From Muraenolepis orangiensis (lineage: Eukaryota > Chordata > Actinopteri > Gadiformes > Muraenolepididae): DNA of 64,000 bases. The notes under the pieces were generated by a model. That model ran no database searches and was not told the origin of the DNA. It was given only the letters and a program-made list of their open reading frames with translations. This document shows, in pieces, positions 40,480-52,286 of the stretch. Location of the stretch: the NCBI GenBank assembly GCA_027704905.1, contig CM051001.1:31381506-31445505 (forward strand), given 5' to 3'. The position numbers were made by a program, and so were the translations under genes. The first letter of the stretch is position 1, and each line of letters begins with the position of its first letter.

Positions 40480-40964
40480 GGTCGCGGAGGTAGCAGCTCC
40501 AGCAGGGGACTCCAAACTTCCCTCTCCCTGGAAACATGGACTAGCTCTGACTAGGGGATCCCGAGGCGTTCCCAGGCCAGTGTGGAGATGTAATCACCCC
40601 ACCTGTACCTCGGTCTGCCCCGTGGTCTCTTCCCACCTGTACCTCGGTCTGCCCCGTGGTCTCTTCCCACCTGTACCTCGGTCTGCCCTGTGGTCTCTTC
40701 CCACCTGTACCTCGGTCTGCCCCGTGGTCTCTTCCCAGTTGGATGTGCCTGGAAAACCTCCCTCGGGAGGCGACCAGGAAGCATCCTTACTAGATGCCCG
40801 AACCACCTCAACTGGCTCCTTTCTACGCGAAGGAGCAGCGGCTCTACTCCGAGTCTCTCACGAGTGATTGAGCTTCTCACCCTATCCCTCAGGGAGATAC
40901 CAGCCACCCTCCTGAGGAAACTCATTTTGGCCGCTTGTATTCGCAATCTCGTCCTTTCGGTCAT
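40480..40964 (-). pseudogene. Rex3 C-terminal domain with 34-bp tandem expansion
   Basis: RLRIQAAKMSFLRRVAGISL, SSITRERLGVEPLLLRVERS, RWFGHLVRMLPGRLPREVF and then RPRGRPRYRW. Here a 34-bp unit is present four times (40601-40736) instead of once as in 2030-2354. Three extra units add 102 bases, so the frame returns to RPRGRPRYRWGDYISTLAW. The extra residues come from reading the same DNA in the other frames. Confidence 0.8.
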
Positions 40965-42203
40965 TACCCATTGTTCATGGCCATAGGTGAGGGTAGGAAC
41001 GAAGACTGATCGGTAGATCGAGAGCTTTGCCTTCTGGCTCAGCTCTCTTTTGGTTACAACAATACCGCTCCCGCTGCACCTATTCTTCTGTCAATCTCAT
41101 GCTACATCCTCCCCTCACTCGAGAACAAGACCCCGAGATACTTGAACTCCTTCACTTGGGATAAGGACTCCCTCCCTACTTGGAGTAGACAATCCACCGG
41201 TTTCCTGCTAAGAACCATGGCCTCAGATTCGGAGGTGCTGATCCTCATCTCAGCCGCTTCACACTCCGCTGCAAACCGATCCAGTGAGTGCTGAAGGTCA
41301 CATACTGATGACGCAAACAGGACCACATCATCTGCAAACAGCAGCAATTCAATCCTGAGCCCACCATACTGAAACCCCTCCCCTCCATGACTATGCCTTG
41401 ATATCCTGTCCATGAAAATCACAAACAGGATGGGTGACAAAGCTCAGCCCTGGCGGAGGCCAACACCCACTGAGAACAGGCCTGACTTACTACCGAGAAT
41501 CTGGACACAGCTCTTGCTTTGGGAGTACATAGATTGGATGGCAATCAACAGTGACCCCCGCACCCCATACTCCCACAGCACCCCCCACAGTATTTCAGGA
41601 GGGACCCGGTCATATGCCTTCTCCAAATCCACAAAACACATAGACCGGATGGGCATACTCCCAAGCCCCCTCCAGGATCCTTACAAGAGTGAAAAGCTGG
41701 TCCGTTGTTCCACGACCAGGGCGGAATCCGCATTGTTCCTCTTCAATCTGAGGTTCGACTATCGGCCGAACCCTCCTTTCCAGCACCTTGGAGTAGACTT
41801 TCCCAGGGAGGCTGAGTAATGTGATACCCCTGTAATTGGCACACACCCTCTGGTCACCCTTTTTGAACAGGGGTACCACCACCCCCGTTTGCCACTCCTC
41901 AGGCACTGTCCCAGACTTCCACGCAATGTTGAAAAGACGTGTCATCCATGACAGCCCCTCAACACCCAGAGCTTTTAGCATTTCTGGACGGATCTCATCA
42001 ACCCCTGGGGCTTTGCCACTGCAGAGATGTTTGACTACCGCAGTGACTTCCTCCAGGGAGATTGATGTTTGCCGTCCTTCATCCTCCAGCTCTGTCTTTA
42101 CCATTGAGGGTGTAGTTGGGTTAAGAAGTTCCTCAAAGTGTTCTTTCCACCGCCCGATCACCTCCTCAGTTGAGGTCAGCAATGTCCCACCGTTACTGTA
42201 CAC
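40964..42203 (-). pseudogene. Rex3 reverse transcriptase
   Basis: Minus-strand order: EVIGRWKEHFEELLNP, CSGKAPGVDEIRPEML, GVVVPLFKKGDQRVCANYRG, EQCGFRPGRGTTDQLFTL, then in another frame MCFVDLEKAYDRVPPEILW (motif A Asp) and SVGVGLRQG, then LRIELLLFADDVVLFAS (FADD active site, 41300-41350) and VKEFKYLGVLFSSEGRM. All catalytic motifs are recognisable, but two frameshifts (near 41630 and 41440) separate them. Confidence 0.8.
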
Positions 42204-42258
42204 AGCTTGGATGGATCCACGCTTCTTTCAGGTCTGTCCAGAGGCTTCCCCCGCCATC

Positions 42259-42892
42259 TTACCCAACCAGATGGTTATCGGTTGACAGCTCTGCCCCTCT
42301 CTTCACCCGAGTGTCCAAAACATGCGGCCTCAGGCCAGATGACACAATAACAAAATCGATCATTGACCTTCGGCCTAAGGTACTCTGGTACCATGTACAC
42401 TTATGAGCTCCATGTTTGAACATGGTGTTTGTTATGGCCAATCCATGACTAGCACAGAAATACAATAACAAAACCCACTCCGGTTCAGATCAGGTAGGCC
42501 GTTCATCCCCAACACGCCCCTCCAAGTTTCCCCATCGTTACGTGTGCGTTGAAGTCTCCCAGGAGGACTATAGAGTCCCCTTCAGGAGCACCATGCAGGA
42601 CTCCATCCAGGGTGTGCAAGAAGGCGGGATATTCCAAACTGTTGTTTGGTGCATAGGCACAAACAACAGTCAAAGATTTCCCTCCCATGACCCTAAGGCG
42701 TAGGGAGGCGACCCTCTCGTCCACCGGGGTAAACTCCAACAAAGGGGCACTCAGCCGGGGACTTGTGAGTATCCTCACACCCTGAGCAACTCCAGAGAAG
42801 GAAAGAGTCCAACCCCTATCCAGGAGTTTAGTTCCAGAGCCAGTGCTGTGCGTAGAGGTAAGCCCCACCAGATCTAATTGGTAGCGCTCCAC
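42259..42892 (-). pseudogene. Rex3 APE-type endonuclease
   Basis: Minus-strand reading: [20 protein letters not shown], then [31 protein letters not shown] (the GDFNAH metal/DNA-contact motif), and after a gap RSMIDFVIVSSGLRPHVLDT. The domain nicks target DNA to prime reverse transcription. A deletion and a frameshift lie between about 42470 and 42510. The 5' part before 42892 reads only as leader-like sequence. Confidence 0.75.
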
Positions 42893-43260
42893 CTCCGACC
42901 CCAGCGTTTCTTCCCGTAGGTGGTGGGTCCGCGGGAAGGAGAAGTGGCCACGTTACTTTTTCGGGCTATGCCCGACCGGGCTCCGTGGCTAACCCGGCCA
43001 CCAGGCGCTCGCTGATGGGCCCTCTTTCCGGGCCTGGCTCCGGAAAGGGGCCCCGGGCTTCCTCCGGGCAGGGTATCCTCACTTCTACTTGTTTGTTTGT
43101 CCATTAGGGTCTTTGAACCATTCTTAGTCTGGCCCCTCCCCTGAGACCAATCTGCCATGGGAGACCCTACCAGGAGCACTAGGCTCCAGACAACACAGCT
43201 CTCAGGTTCACAGGGACACCCAAACCTCTCCACCACGATAAGGTGATGGTTCCCGGAGAG

Positions 43261-43467
43261 GATACATATATATGTGTGTGAGTGTGTGAGTGAGTGTGTG
43301 AGTGAGTGTGTGTTCTACCAGAGATCTGTGAGTGTGTTTTGGTTGAACATTGCAGGTTAAAAGGTTAATGATGCAAATGCAGCTTGTTCCATTTCCCCAG
43401 CAGAACCCACACATGTCATGGCCAAGGAGATGTGCTTGCTCATTATGCAGGATTATGTGTGTGTGCC

Positions 43468-43515
<48 letters not shown>

Positions 43516-43516
43516 G
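43261..43516. repeat. GTGA/GT-rich flank and (GT)n
   Basis: GAGTGTGTGAGTGAGTGTGT near 43280-43310 and (GT)n at 43470-43512. No gene is seen. Confidence 0.8.
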
Positions 43517-43640
43517 GGCGGCAGTATAGCTGCAGTATAGCTCAGGAGGTAGAGCGGTCGCCTGGTTCGATCCCTGGCTCCTCCTAGCAAAAACTGTGGA
43601 GGTGTCCTCCAGGAAGACCCCCTAACCCTACCTGCTCCCC
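43517..43640 (+). mobile_element. SINE head (A and B boxes), truncated
   Basis: GTATAGCTCAGGAGGTAGAG and GGTTCGATCCCTGGC keep the tRNA-like promoter, with a small internal deletion between the boxes. The SINE body is replaced by R1 at about 43640. Confidence 0.7.
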
Positions 43641-43757
43641 GGGCGCTGTATGAATAGCTGCCCACTGCTCCTAACACTAGGATGGGTTAAATGCAGAGAA
43701 CACATTTCACTGTATGTTTACATGTATGTGACCAATAAAGAGGATTGAATCCTCCAG
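43641..43757 (-). repeat. Dispersed repeat R1, inverted copy
   Basis: Plus reads TGCCCACTGCTCCTAACACT, GGGTTAAATGCAGAGAACAC, GTGACCAATAAAGAGGATTG: the reverse complement of 40161-40395, without the CA array. Confidence 0.7.
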
Positions 43758-44030
43758 ATGTGTTGTTGTTTTGTGTTATGTATTTTGTGCTATGGGTGAT
43801 TTTGTCGACCAGAAGATCCAGACCCAACCCGTAAAACCCCAAACAGTAAAAGAAAAAGTTTGTTGTGGTCTTCCAAATGATGAATAACCCTGACAGAGGG
43901 GAGAGGATACCGTGTGTGTACGGCGGTGTATAGTACAGGGTCAGGGTTAGCCCCATGGGAACAGCTTAGCCTCTGTGGATGGTTCCTTGCTTTGCAAGTA
44001 TGTATGAGACAGTGAGCGAGCGAGAGAACG
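43758..44030. other. No gene recognised
   Basis: The minus frames here have no recognisable domain. Confidence 0.35.

Positions 44031-44109
<79 letters not shown>
44031..44109. repeat. (GA)n microsatellite
   Basis: About 38 GA units. A second GA array of about 110 bp lies at 44521-44630, followed by a G10 run near 44681. Confidence 0.97.
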
Positions 44110-44519
44110 CTAACAGCTGTGGACGTGGGTAAGGGTGTGGATGTGTGTGGCTGTGTGTGTTCATGTGAGGCAGGTGGTTGATGGTGTTCTGGTAATTGGT
44201 CTCAGTGCTAAACCATGGACAGCAGCGTGCCATTGATTTCCTCTCAAACACACTGAGGTGCACGCACGCACACACACACACGTGCACACACACGTGCACA
44301 CACACGCCCCCAGCCCCTTTAGCGTCTTGTGTACCCACTCTCCCTCGCCCCGCGTCTCCCACTGGCAATCTGCCACTGGCAATCTGGCCTCTCTGTACAT
44401 CACATTCTGCACACATACAGTACGTGTCTGCCTCTCTACCTCATCCCTCTCAGCCGCTTTCATCCCCACAGGCAGACCAGAGAATCTGGTGGACAGAGAC
44501 GAGAGAGAGCGAGAGATAG

Positions 44520-44633
<114 letters not shown>

Positions 44634-45135
44634 AAATGGTGTGTGAGAGAGAGATATGGTGTGAAAGAGAGAGAGAGAGAGGGGGGGGGGGGTCAGTGGT
44701 GTGAAGATTCAGGCACATATAGATTAAAAATGGATGGACTTCCCTCCTCTGAGAGGGAGCGGGTGCATATGCTGCGGCCCACAGACCGAATAAAAAGGTC
44801 TACAAAAGAGCTGGAATAATAATAAGAGATGTCGGCCGGGGGAAGGAAAGGTGGGAAACCAGCCAAACAGCACGCAAGCAAACTAAATACAAGACAGTAA
44901 GGCACTTGTTTGTGCATAGCAACAAACAATAGGCTTGTCTCTCGTCTGTTTAACCACCAAGTAATAGGCCCTTTAAAGGACAGGTAATAGGCCCTTTAAA
45001 GGACAGTCCCAAATGGGGGATCCGGTGCCAGCTGACTTGTTCCCTCAGTTCCTCCATTACCCGGGCTATTTATTTCCTTTCTGCAGAGAGAGATCAGCAG
45101 AGACGCGCCGCTGGTCTAATAATGGGAAGAGCTCG

Positions 45136-45332
45136 TCCTCCTCCTCCTCCTCCTCCTCCTCCTCCTCCACTCTCCTCCTCCTCCTCGTCCTCCTCCTCCT
45201 CCTCCTCCTCCTCCTCCTCCTCCTCCTCCTCCTCCTCCTCCTCCTCCTCCTCCTCCTCCACTCTCCTCCTCCTCCTCCTCCTCCTCCTCCTCCTCCTCGT
45301 CCTCCTCCTCCTCCTCCTCCTCCTCCTCCTCT
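45136..45332. repeat. (CTC)n/(GAG)n trinucleotide array, about 197 bp
   Basis: CTC triplets with four short interruptions (CACT or GTC). Translates as poly-Ser, poly-Leu or poly-Glu in all frames. Confidence 0.97.
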
Positions 45333-45539
45333 TGTGTGTGTTCACCCGGGATCAGCCTCATCATGTCGGCCCTCTTGTCTTCTTCCCTTTCCCTCCCTGT
45401 CCAGCTATCCTCTTGGTGTGAAAGGCTTTAGGAACAATGAAGGCATGATCACATGGCACAGAGTTAGTAATGGGGTTTAACAGAGTACAAGAGGGAGCGG
45501 CTAATTGCTCCTGAAAATAACAATCAAATGTTCACAAAG

Positions 45540-45718
45540 GATGGATAGGATGGATGGATGGATGGATGGATGGTTGGGTAGATAGATGGATGGATGGATA
45601 GATGGATGGATGGATGGATGGATGGTTGGGTAGATAGATGGATGGATGGATAGATGATGGATGGATGGATGGATGGTTGGGTAGATAGATGGATGGATGA
45701 ATAGATGGATGGATGGGA
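45540..45718. repeat. GGAT/GATA higher-order repeat
   Basis: GGATGGATGG blocks separated by GGTTGGGTAGATAGATGG, giving a period of roughly 65 bases repeated about 2.7 times. Confidence 0.9.
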
Positions 45719-45744
45719 AGTGATAAAATAAGTTTAACCAACAT

Positions 45745-45957
45745 CTTTTTAAGTTATCTTAACTAATATTTTCTAGTCCAAATAACTTGACACATGAAGT
45801 TGTGTCAACAGACTACTAAGTTGTATCAACTAATTTATTGAAGTGTAATCAACTTGACACTAAATGTTGAATCAACTTGACTAAACTTAACTCAGTCAAA
45901 GCAACAAGATGACTTGACTTGGTCAAGTTGAGTCAACAAATCATTTTTAACAGTGTA
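45745..45957. repeat. Degenerate CAACTT-type repeat, possible MITE end
   Basis: Many variants of TCAACTTGAC/AAGTTGTGTCAAC in both orientations, ending in TTTTTAACAGTGTAG. This resembles a decayed inverted-repeat transposon. Confidence 0.4.
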
Positions 45958-46299
45958 GCTGTTCAACTTGATGAAGGCTACAGGATAGGGATCTGTCAAC
46001 ACAATGAGGAGGTGGACAAAAACACATCCTGTCTAAAAGAATAGACTGTGTGAAGTTCTGTGGTGCCTTTGAGCTGGCCTTGCGTGGCCCTGATGAAAGT
46101 GATGGACAGAAGGGCGACATTTCAATACAAAAAGTAATTGTATATAATGTAATTAACAATATGTAATTGTAAAAAAAATGGTATGAAAAATGCACTACCG
46201 CCACTGACAAAGACCATTGGTAAGGGATGGTTTATCACCCAGACTGGTACAGCCTTTTAAGGGAAGAAAGAAGCATGTGTGTGTTAGTATGTGGATCAG

Positions 46300-46425
46300 T
46301 GTGTGTGTGTGTGTGTGTGTATCAGTGTGTGAGTGTGTATCAGTGTGTGAGTGTGTATCAGTGTGGTGAGTGAGTGAGTGAGTGAGTGAGTGAGTGAGTG
46401 AGTGAGTGAGTGAGTGAGTGAGTGA

Positions 46426-46461
<36 letters not shown>

Positions 46462-46474
46462 CAGTGTGTGTGTA
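46300..46474. repeat. GT and GAGT microsatellite block
   Basis: (GT)n, GTATCAGTGTGTGAGT-type units, (GAGT)n at 46364-46430, (GT)n again. Confidence 0.95.
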
Positions 46475-46882
46475 TAAATGTGTGCACGTGTGTGTAATTT
46501 TGTATGATTCATCTTATAATTTGAACCACTAAACTAAAAAGTCATAGAAAATGGGCAATTTGTCAATTATCTGATCTGTTACTGAACCTCCAACAATGGA
46601 TCTGAGCATCAATGGAATTCATTTCAAATTGATTTGACAACGATGTTGCCTATAATAATCCTTCATGGTCCCTAGTCAGATGACATTACTTGACACTTAT
46701 CAAGTAATGTCATAGAAGTGACATCACAGTAATTATGAAAACAAAAACCAACCTTTCATTAACCACTAAAAGTTCATCATAACAAGAAAGACAATTGCAA
46801 TTATCATTCAACAATTGAAATGATTTAAAGAATAATATAAAGTACATCTGGAAAATAGAATCAGACTAAAGTAGAGATAGGG

Positions 46883-46986
<104 letters not shown>

Positions 46987-47136
46987 GTGTTTGATATTAG
47001 AAGGATGTCTATGTATTGACAGAGCAGGGAGCTGAGTGGAGCATAGTGCCTCCAGGTATCTGAGGTACTGACATTTAAAAACCCCAAAAAGATTTCCCCC
47101 ACATACAATTGTATGACACTTCTAAACACACATGCA

Positions 47137-47170
<34 letters not shown>

Positions 47171-47369
47171 AATTTAAGACTAGATTTGAAAATGACCTTT
47201 CCTTTCTAAAGTTCTTGAAAAGGTTTTCTTCCGCCAACTACAATCCATAAGGACAATGCATGCCTATCTATAATGGCTGCAGCCTTGGTTCAGAGCACGT
47301 CATACCACAGGATCCACTCTGTAAAAATGTACTTAGTTAGTTACTTTTAACAGATTCTGGGGACCATGC

Positions 47370-47870
47370 CGTTTAAATACTGCTGGACCTCAGTGGCGCT
47401 TTTCGACGACAACATTCTCATTTTCCAACTCGAATATGGGGTTGGCATTCAGGAAACAGCCTTAAATGGTTGTACCCACCAGACATAACCTTTTCAGTTC
47501 AGATTGGCAATCTTTCGTCCTCCTCTGCCGCCTTCCCCTGTGGGGTGCCCAAAGGGTTAATACTCGGTCACATTCTATTTCCCTTGAACCTGCTGGCCCT
47601 GGGTTCCATCATCCGGAAACACTTTATCTCTTTCCATCTTAATGCCGGGGATACCCAGCTGTACTGGTCCCACTACAACCAAATAGAAAGTGTTTCCTGA
47701 TACTGGCCCTTTCCTTTATTGCCTCCCAGTCAGATTTAGAATTGATTTAAAAGTTGAGTTTGTCATTGTTTGTAAAGCAGTGAATGGTACAGCCTTACAT
47801 GTCTCCATTCCACCTGTAGGTCACTAAGTTCCTCTCACCAGATGCCTCTAACTGTATTAGCAACACTAAA
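47370..47870 (+). pseudogene. L2/Rex1-group LINE RT fragment
   Basis: Plus reading: FSVQIGNLSSSSAAFPCGVP, KGLILGHILFPLNLLALGSI, then HLNAGDTQLYWS (decayed YADDTQLY active site, 47640-47665). In another frame comes LPVRFRIDFKVEFVIVCKAV, the thumb/C-terminal motif. The motif order fits a CR1-clade element (L2 or Rex1/Babar type). Only about 500 bp remain. Confidence 0.65.
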
Positions 47871-48340
47871 ATAGCATTATTATTTGTATTGTTATTATAT
47901 ATTCCATACTCCCTTTCTCTACCACTTCCTTATTCATAGTCTTCCTTCTGTAATATTTATATTATGGATCTTATGTGTCAAACTAAATATAAAGTTCAAT
48001 AGGCCTATGTCACATTTCCTGCTTCCGGAACGTTAAAAATCGCCGAGCAGTGTACTCTTACTTCCGGTAGTTACCCCAGATACGTGACAAACTGTGGCCG
48101 CCTCCTCCTCTCTGTTATTGTAATGTACCGGCTGCTCAACGTCTAAACAGAGACAGCCGTACCTCAGTTTACACGACTTACCCAAAGACAAACTCCTCCG
48201 CAAGCCTCTTGTGTGTGTGTGTGAGGCTGATAAGGAGGATGAAGGTCCCTCGTTTCATGTTCTCAGGGGTAGCGCGTATGTCTGCAGTTTGCACTTTGAC
48301 AAGGAGAGCACGTCTCGAAATGTGGGCGGAATAGGCTAAT
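47871..48340. other. No gene recognised
   Basis: No supported feature. Confidence 0.35.
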
Positions 48341-48540
48341 AATGTCGGGTATGTGTATGATTAAAAGCACTGGTCCTGACTCCCACACACACTCCATCTC
48401 TCATCCGAATAGAGCCACATAATGTCGGGTATGTGTGTGATTAAAAGCACTGGTCCTGACCCCCACACACACTCCATCTCTCATCCGAATAGAGCCACAT
48501 AATGTCGGGTATGTGTGTGATTTAAAGCACTGGTCCCAAG
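48341..48540. repeat. 80-bp tandem repeat, 2.5 copies
   Basis: Units at 48341-48420, 48421-48500 and 48501-48540. AATGTCGGGTATGTGTGTGA starts the second and third units; the first unit differs by one base. Units differ at only a few bases. Confidence 0.95.
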
Positions 48541-49140
48541 TAGGGCTGGGCGATACGGACCAAAACCCGGTATTTTTAGGCTGCATCGCGATATACGATA
48601 TATATTGGTATTTTATACAAATTCGGTTTTAACTCAATGCCACAAGTGTGTCACAAGCACTTTTATTTTAAGACAACTCATATTCACAAGAATAACAGGC
48701 ATTCCCTTTTAGAAAATATACAGCTGCACACTACATATTAACACGTAAATGAAAAGGTACATTGAAATAATCAAAATCCCTTAAATAAATAGCCTATATT
48801 ATATACATAGGCATACCTCTGCTCCTACACAAAATCTTTGTTATATGGCGATATATCCCGATAGAGACACAAGACACAATGTCGGGGAATTGTATGATTC
48901 GGATTCAGACTTCTTCACTGTAGTGTTCATTCACTAGTTGAACCACATTGTCTTGACCGACTTTTGGAAGGTTGTGCAGCGATGTTGTCCATCGATAACT
49001 GTCCTCCATGCTGAATGCATTAACCGGAACTTGGGATACACTGCTTCAGAGATTTTTATCGGGTACTTCCGGCTTTCAACTGTGCCGTGATATAGGTCTA
49101 TAGACTGTGGGGCTGCCGGACAGAGACATAAAATAATTAT
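48541..49140 (+). mobile_element. hAT-like element, left end and interior
   Basis: TAGGGCTGGGCGATACGG at 48541 has the form of a hAT terminal repeat common in fish. The third tandem unit breaks just before it. AT-rich non-coding DNA follows (with GGCGATATATCCCGATA near 48847). No right terminus was found. Confidence 0.4.
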
Positions 49141-49249
49141 TTTGTTCTACTTTTTTGTCTTTATGCCTTAAGTTGTACTTTAAAAATGTCGTTGGCAATA
49201 CACTAACAGGATTATATATTTATTACACAGAGAGACGCAGAGCTGTTAT

Positions 49250-49395
49250 TGGTGTAGAAGGAACAATCTGTAGATTGGCATGCACTTTACTGCAACATTT
49301 GCACTCTGGTTAGATGCTGATTATGTTCGCTGTACTGTACTTGTGCTGTGCAATGTCAATACATTTGAACCTAATCTAATCTAATCTATATCAAA
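49250..49395 (+). repeat. Dispersed repeat R4 with (AATCT)n tail
   Basis: GCATGCACTTTACTGCAACA, TACTTGTGCTGTGCAATGTC, then CTAATCTAATCTAATCT. An inverted copy closes the window at 63880-64000. Confidence 0.6.
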
Positions 49396-49413
49396 TCTTA
49401 ATATGTAAATAAA

Positions 49414-49482
49414 GGTTTAGACATTAACACCCACTTGCTAAAAGGTTTGGTTCTGTAGCAAGTGGGTGTTAAGGTGTAAACC
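49414..49482 (+). other. Perfect 17-bp stem hairpin, pre-miRNA-sized
   Basis: TTAACACCCACTTGCTA (49424-49440) pairs with TAGCAAGTGGGTGTTAA (49456-49472) around a 15-nt loop. With a 2-nt bulge the pairing extends outwards to GGTTT/AAACC, for about 69 nt in all. The size fits a miRNA precursor or a tiny palindromic MITE; sequence alone cannot decide. Confidence 0.7.
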
Positions 49483-50199
49483 CCCAATTAATTGTCATGA
49501 ATAATGTATACAATTAATATTAATTTTCCTTGTCAATGCACTAAAACAGTAATCATTTATCAACGTCCTCCTCATTCGAAGGAAATTTAATCACAGAAAA
49601 AAACCCAGCATTTTTTACATTCAATAGCCAGAAAGCATGACCCTTGTGAATGTCACCTGAAAACCACCCCACAGTTAAAACAAATCTCTCTAGTTAGAAC
49701 ACTTCCATTCTCCGTAATATTACTGTACACCGATACAGTAATTCATACTGTATACTGGGGTCAGAACAGAGACTTAGGGCATTTTGCCCTTAAATAATAT
49801 ATACAGTATTAGCTCTTGAAATTGGGATGAGGATTTCTTTCTTACTGTACAAACAAGTTAAATGAGCAGACGTGATGAAGGAATGTCTTGCCACACCTCC
49901 TAAATTACACTTGAGCTAGAGAGCTGTATGTACAAGATCACCAATTAGGTGATATCATCTCAGATGATATTTACTTAGATTATATGTTACTTAGATTATA
50001 TTCCAAAAATGTGACCTTGGATTATATTCAGAAAAAATGTGATCTCAGAAATAAAACAAGCCTAATTGTAGTATCAAACCCTAATACCAAAAAAATAAAA
50101 CCCCAATAGGAAACCCTTACCATGGAACATAACTCTAAACCCAAACCCTAAAACCATGTACTAACTAATAGGACATGCTAACTCCAGTTTTTATTATTT
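49483..50199. other. No gene recognised
   Basis: AT-rich. One small inverted repeat ATATCATCT-C-AGATGATAT near 49952. Confidence 0.4.
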
Positions 50200-50611
50200 A
50201 TAATGGGCTATATGCACTAAGCTGTGTGAAGTACTTCCGGCTTCAAGTTAAACGAGTAAACCTCTTCTGGTATATTTGTTTACTTCCAACTAGCAAAGCC
50301 ACAGCTCCTGAGGTAATATTTCGCCATGAATTCCCATAAGAAAATGCGTTTTCAAAAACAGGAGAAGAAATACTCCGAACATAGTTGTGTTCCACTTTGT
50401 TCGGCATCATCGAAATGTAACGGTATTTAGATTCCATGGCTTTCCAACCTGAGAAGAACTCGACGCGGACATCCGATTCTATACCAGGTAACGTTAGACC
50501 CAAGTTGTGCTATTCAGCTAACTGTTTGACAAAGTAACCAAAGTAAACATCAGTTAAACTATAAAGAATCCTATCGTAAGTCTTAATAAAAAGGTTAATG
50601 TGCCTACTGCA
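50200..50611 (+). repeat. Left inverted arm of the ISL2EU-like element
   Basis: Inverted match to 52287-52708. Differences are scattered small substitutions and a few indels (for example GGCGGGATGGG only in the right arm), so the duplication is not recent. Confidence 0.9.
50336..50487 (+). pseudogene. THAP-domain exon
   Basis: From the ATG at 50336: MNSHKKMRFQKQEKKYSEHS, then CVPLCSASSKCNG, the first Cys pair of a THAP zinc finger. After a frame break come FHGFPT-like and later residues. The exon ends at a CAG/GTAACG donor (50487). A THAP domain binds the ends of the transposon. A stop codon (TAG near 50427) breaks the frame. The right arm carries an inverted version. Confidence 0.6.
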
Positions 50612-51076
50612 TGACCGCTGCAGCCTGTCATGCATACGAGATGAGCCATTGGCTTAGTTGTTACAGCTAACATTATTTTGGTGACCGTGTATGATTATAT
50701 TTACTTTGTTAATTAAAGACTGACATGATGTATGTGTCTTTTTGTAAATACATTTCCAAGCTGTGACCACCTGATGGCGTTTTGGGGTTTGATTGATTCT
50801 TCAATTTACTGAATGGTTTGGGTCTCCAGAGCCAAGAGCCTCCAGAGCACGTCCATCCACGGTAGGTTATGGTCTGAGCTGCTTTGTAGTAACAGATGGT
50901 GGGATGCCATTGCATTTACAGAAGGCTACACTAAAGGACTCGGCCCCCTTTAAATACAGCAACTCAGTTTTCCCCATGGTATGGTACACATAACCATTAT
51001 AAAACATTTAGCCAAACAAGAGCACATCCTTACTAGTTTATAACTTAAAGCAGTAACCTTTTTTTTAACCTTCCAG

Positions 51077-51425
51077 AGACAGCTGCTCCAGCCAATCGAC
51101 GAGTTCTTTCTTTTCCTCGTCTTCCTGTCGGTTGGTTTGAAGGAGAGGGACCCGGCGCATCGGTTCAACATACACCAGTCCACAGTGAGCTGCACTATTG
51201 CAACATGGACACGTTTTATAGCCACTGCACTGGGGTCTCAATGCATCTGGCTCACACCTGCAGAAGTGCAAGCTTACCTCCCTGAGGAATTCTGAGACAC
51301 CCAGGTCATCTTGGACTGCACTGAGCTCAAGTGTCAGACACCATCCTTACCACTCCTGCAAAGTGAGATGTACTCCACCTACAAATCTCACTGCACCATG
51401 AAAGGGCTTATTGGCAGACGTTTAC
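51077..51425 (+). pseudogene. ISL2EU-like transposase exon: HTH and start of the DDE domain
   Basis: After the acceptor TTAACCTTCCAG the frame reads LLQPIDEFFLFLVFLSVGLK and HRFNIHQSTVSCTIATWTRF (helix-turn-helix), then SQCIWLTPAEVQAYLPEEF, a stop, and TQVILDCTELKCQTPS with the first catalytic Asp, then YSTYKSHCTMKGLIG. Coding stops there; the remaining two acidic residues are absent. The unit is therefore non-autonomous. Confidence 0.65.
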
Positions 51426-52286
51426 AGTGGCATGCCTGTATTCAAACTACCAAAACAAGGCATTAGTTAAGGCATGGGTTAAGTAAAGCATTGGTTTAAC
51501 ACCAGGTTTTTGTAATTTAATTTAGTGAATTTTGTTTATTCCAGTGGCAGATCATTTTGTTAAACATTCTGTAAATCTTATGTACACAAACATTATCAAT
51601 GTAAGCAAACTGTTAAGTTTGAGTCAAAAATTAACATTGTAACATATTGTACATACATCATTATTGAACTATTGTAACATATTGGCTAAAAAACATTATT
51701 GAAAAATGAACTGTAATCAAATATTTTATAACATTTTGTCATTGACCCTGTGTTTTGCTCATGTTCATTTCTCAAAGACATATCTTGGCATGTATATGTA
51801 GAACAATAAATGGTCAGATTTTTCTCTAATTGATCTTTGCACTTGTGGATCCATGTGTAATCGTTGCACACCTGTTTGGAACAGCAATGCCACGATGTGA
51901 TTGCACACAACACTGCCTGCCACACAGGAGCATTGGCTGTGTCAACACCACTGGCCATGAATCAAGAAGCGGAATCTAAGAAGAAAGAGATTAGAAATAT
52001 TAGAAATATTAGAAATTACAAATTAGAAATATACCCTCTGCTTCATGGAAAAGTAGGTTATTATGAGTAGAACAGTTATTGTTATTGTTACTGAACCATG
52101 CTTTTAGACCATGCCTACCCTCCTAAATGCTTAGCTCAGCTTTCTCCCTACTCAAACAAACTTGAATAACCTTCCTTGATAACTATTATGCCTTAGATGG
52201 TGTATATTAGCAGTGTTAACTTATGTAAATATGTTTGCACGTTTCCACCTTATCCTTATTAACTTGATCAAATGATCTGACCAATG
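51426..52286. other. ISL2EU-like interior, AT-rich, no clear gene
   Basis: A minus-strand frame (51686-51958) is Cys-rich (HCCSKQVCNDYTWIHKC) and may be the end of a second element gene, but no family can be named. Confidence 0.35.

Larger units (their letters stand above)
40441..43260 (-). mobile_element. Near full-length Rex3-like (RTE clade) LINE
   Basis: On minus this runs from a 5' leader (TTATCGTGGTGGAGAGGTTT near 43240) through endonuclease, reverse transcriptase and C-terminal domain to an ATCC/GATG tail at 40441-40456. The 3' part equals the nested fragment at 2030-2354. GATG tails are known for Rex3 of teleosts. Frames are broken several times, so it is inactive. The length of 2.8 kb is a little short of a complete element. 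Confidence 0.85.
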
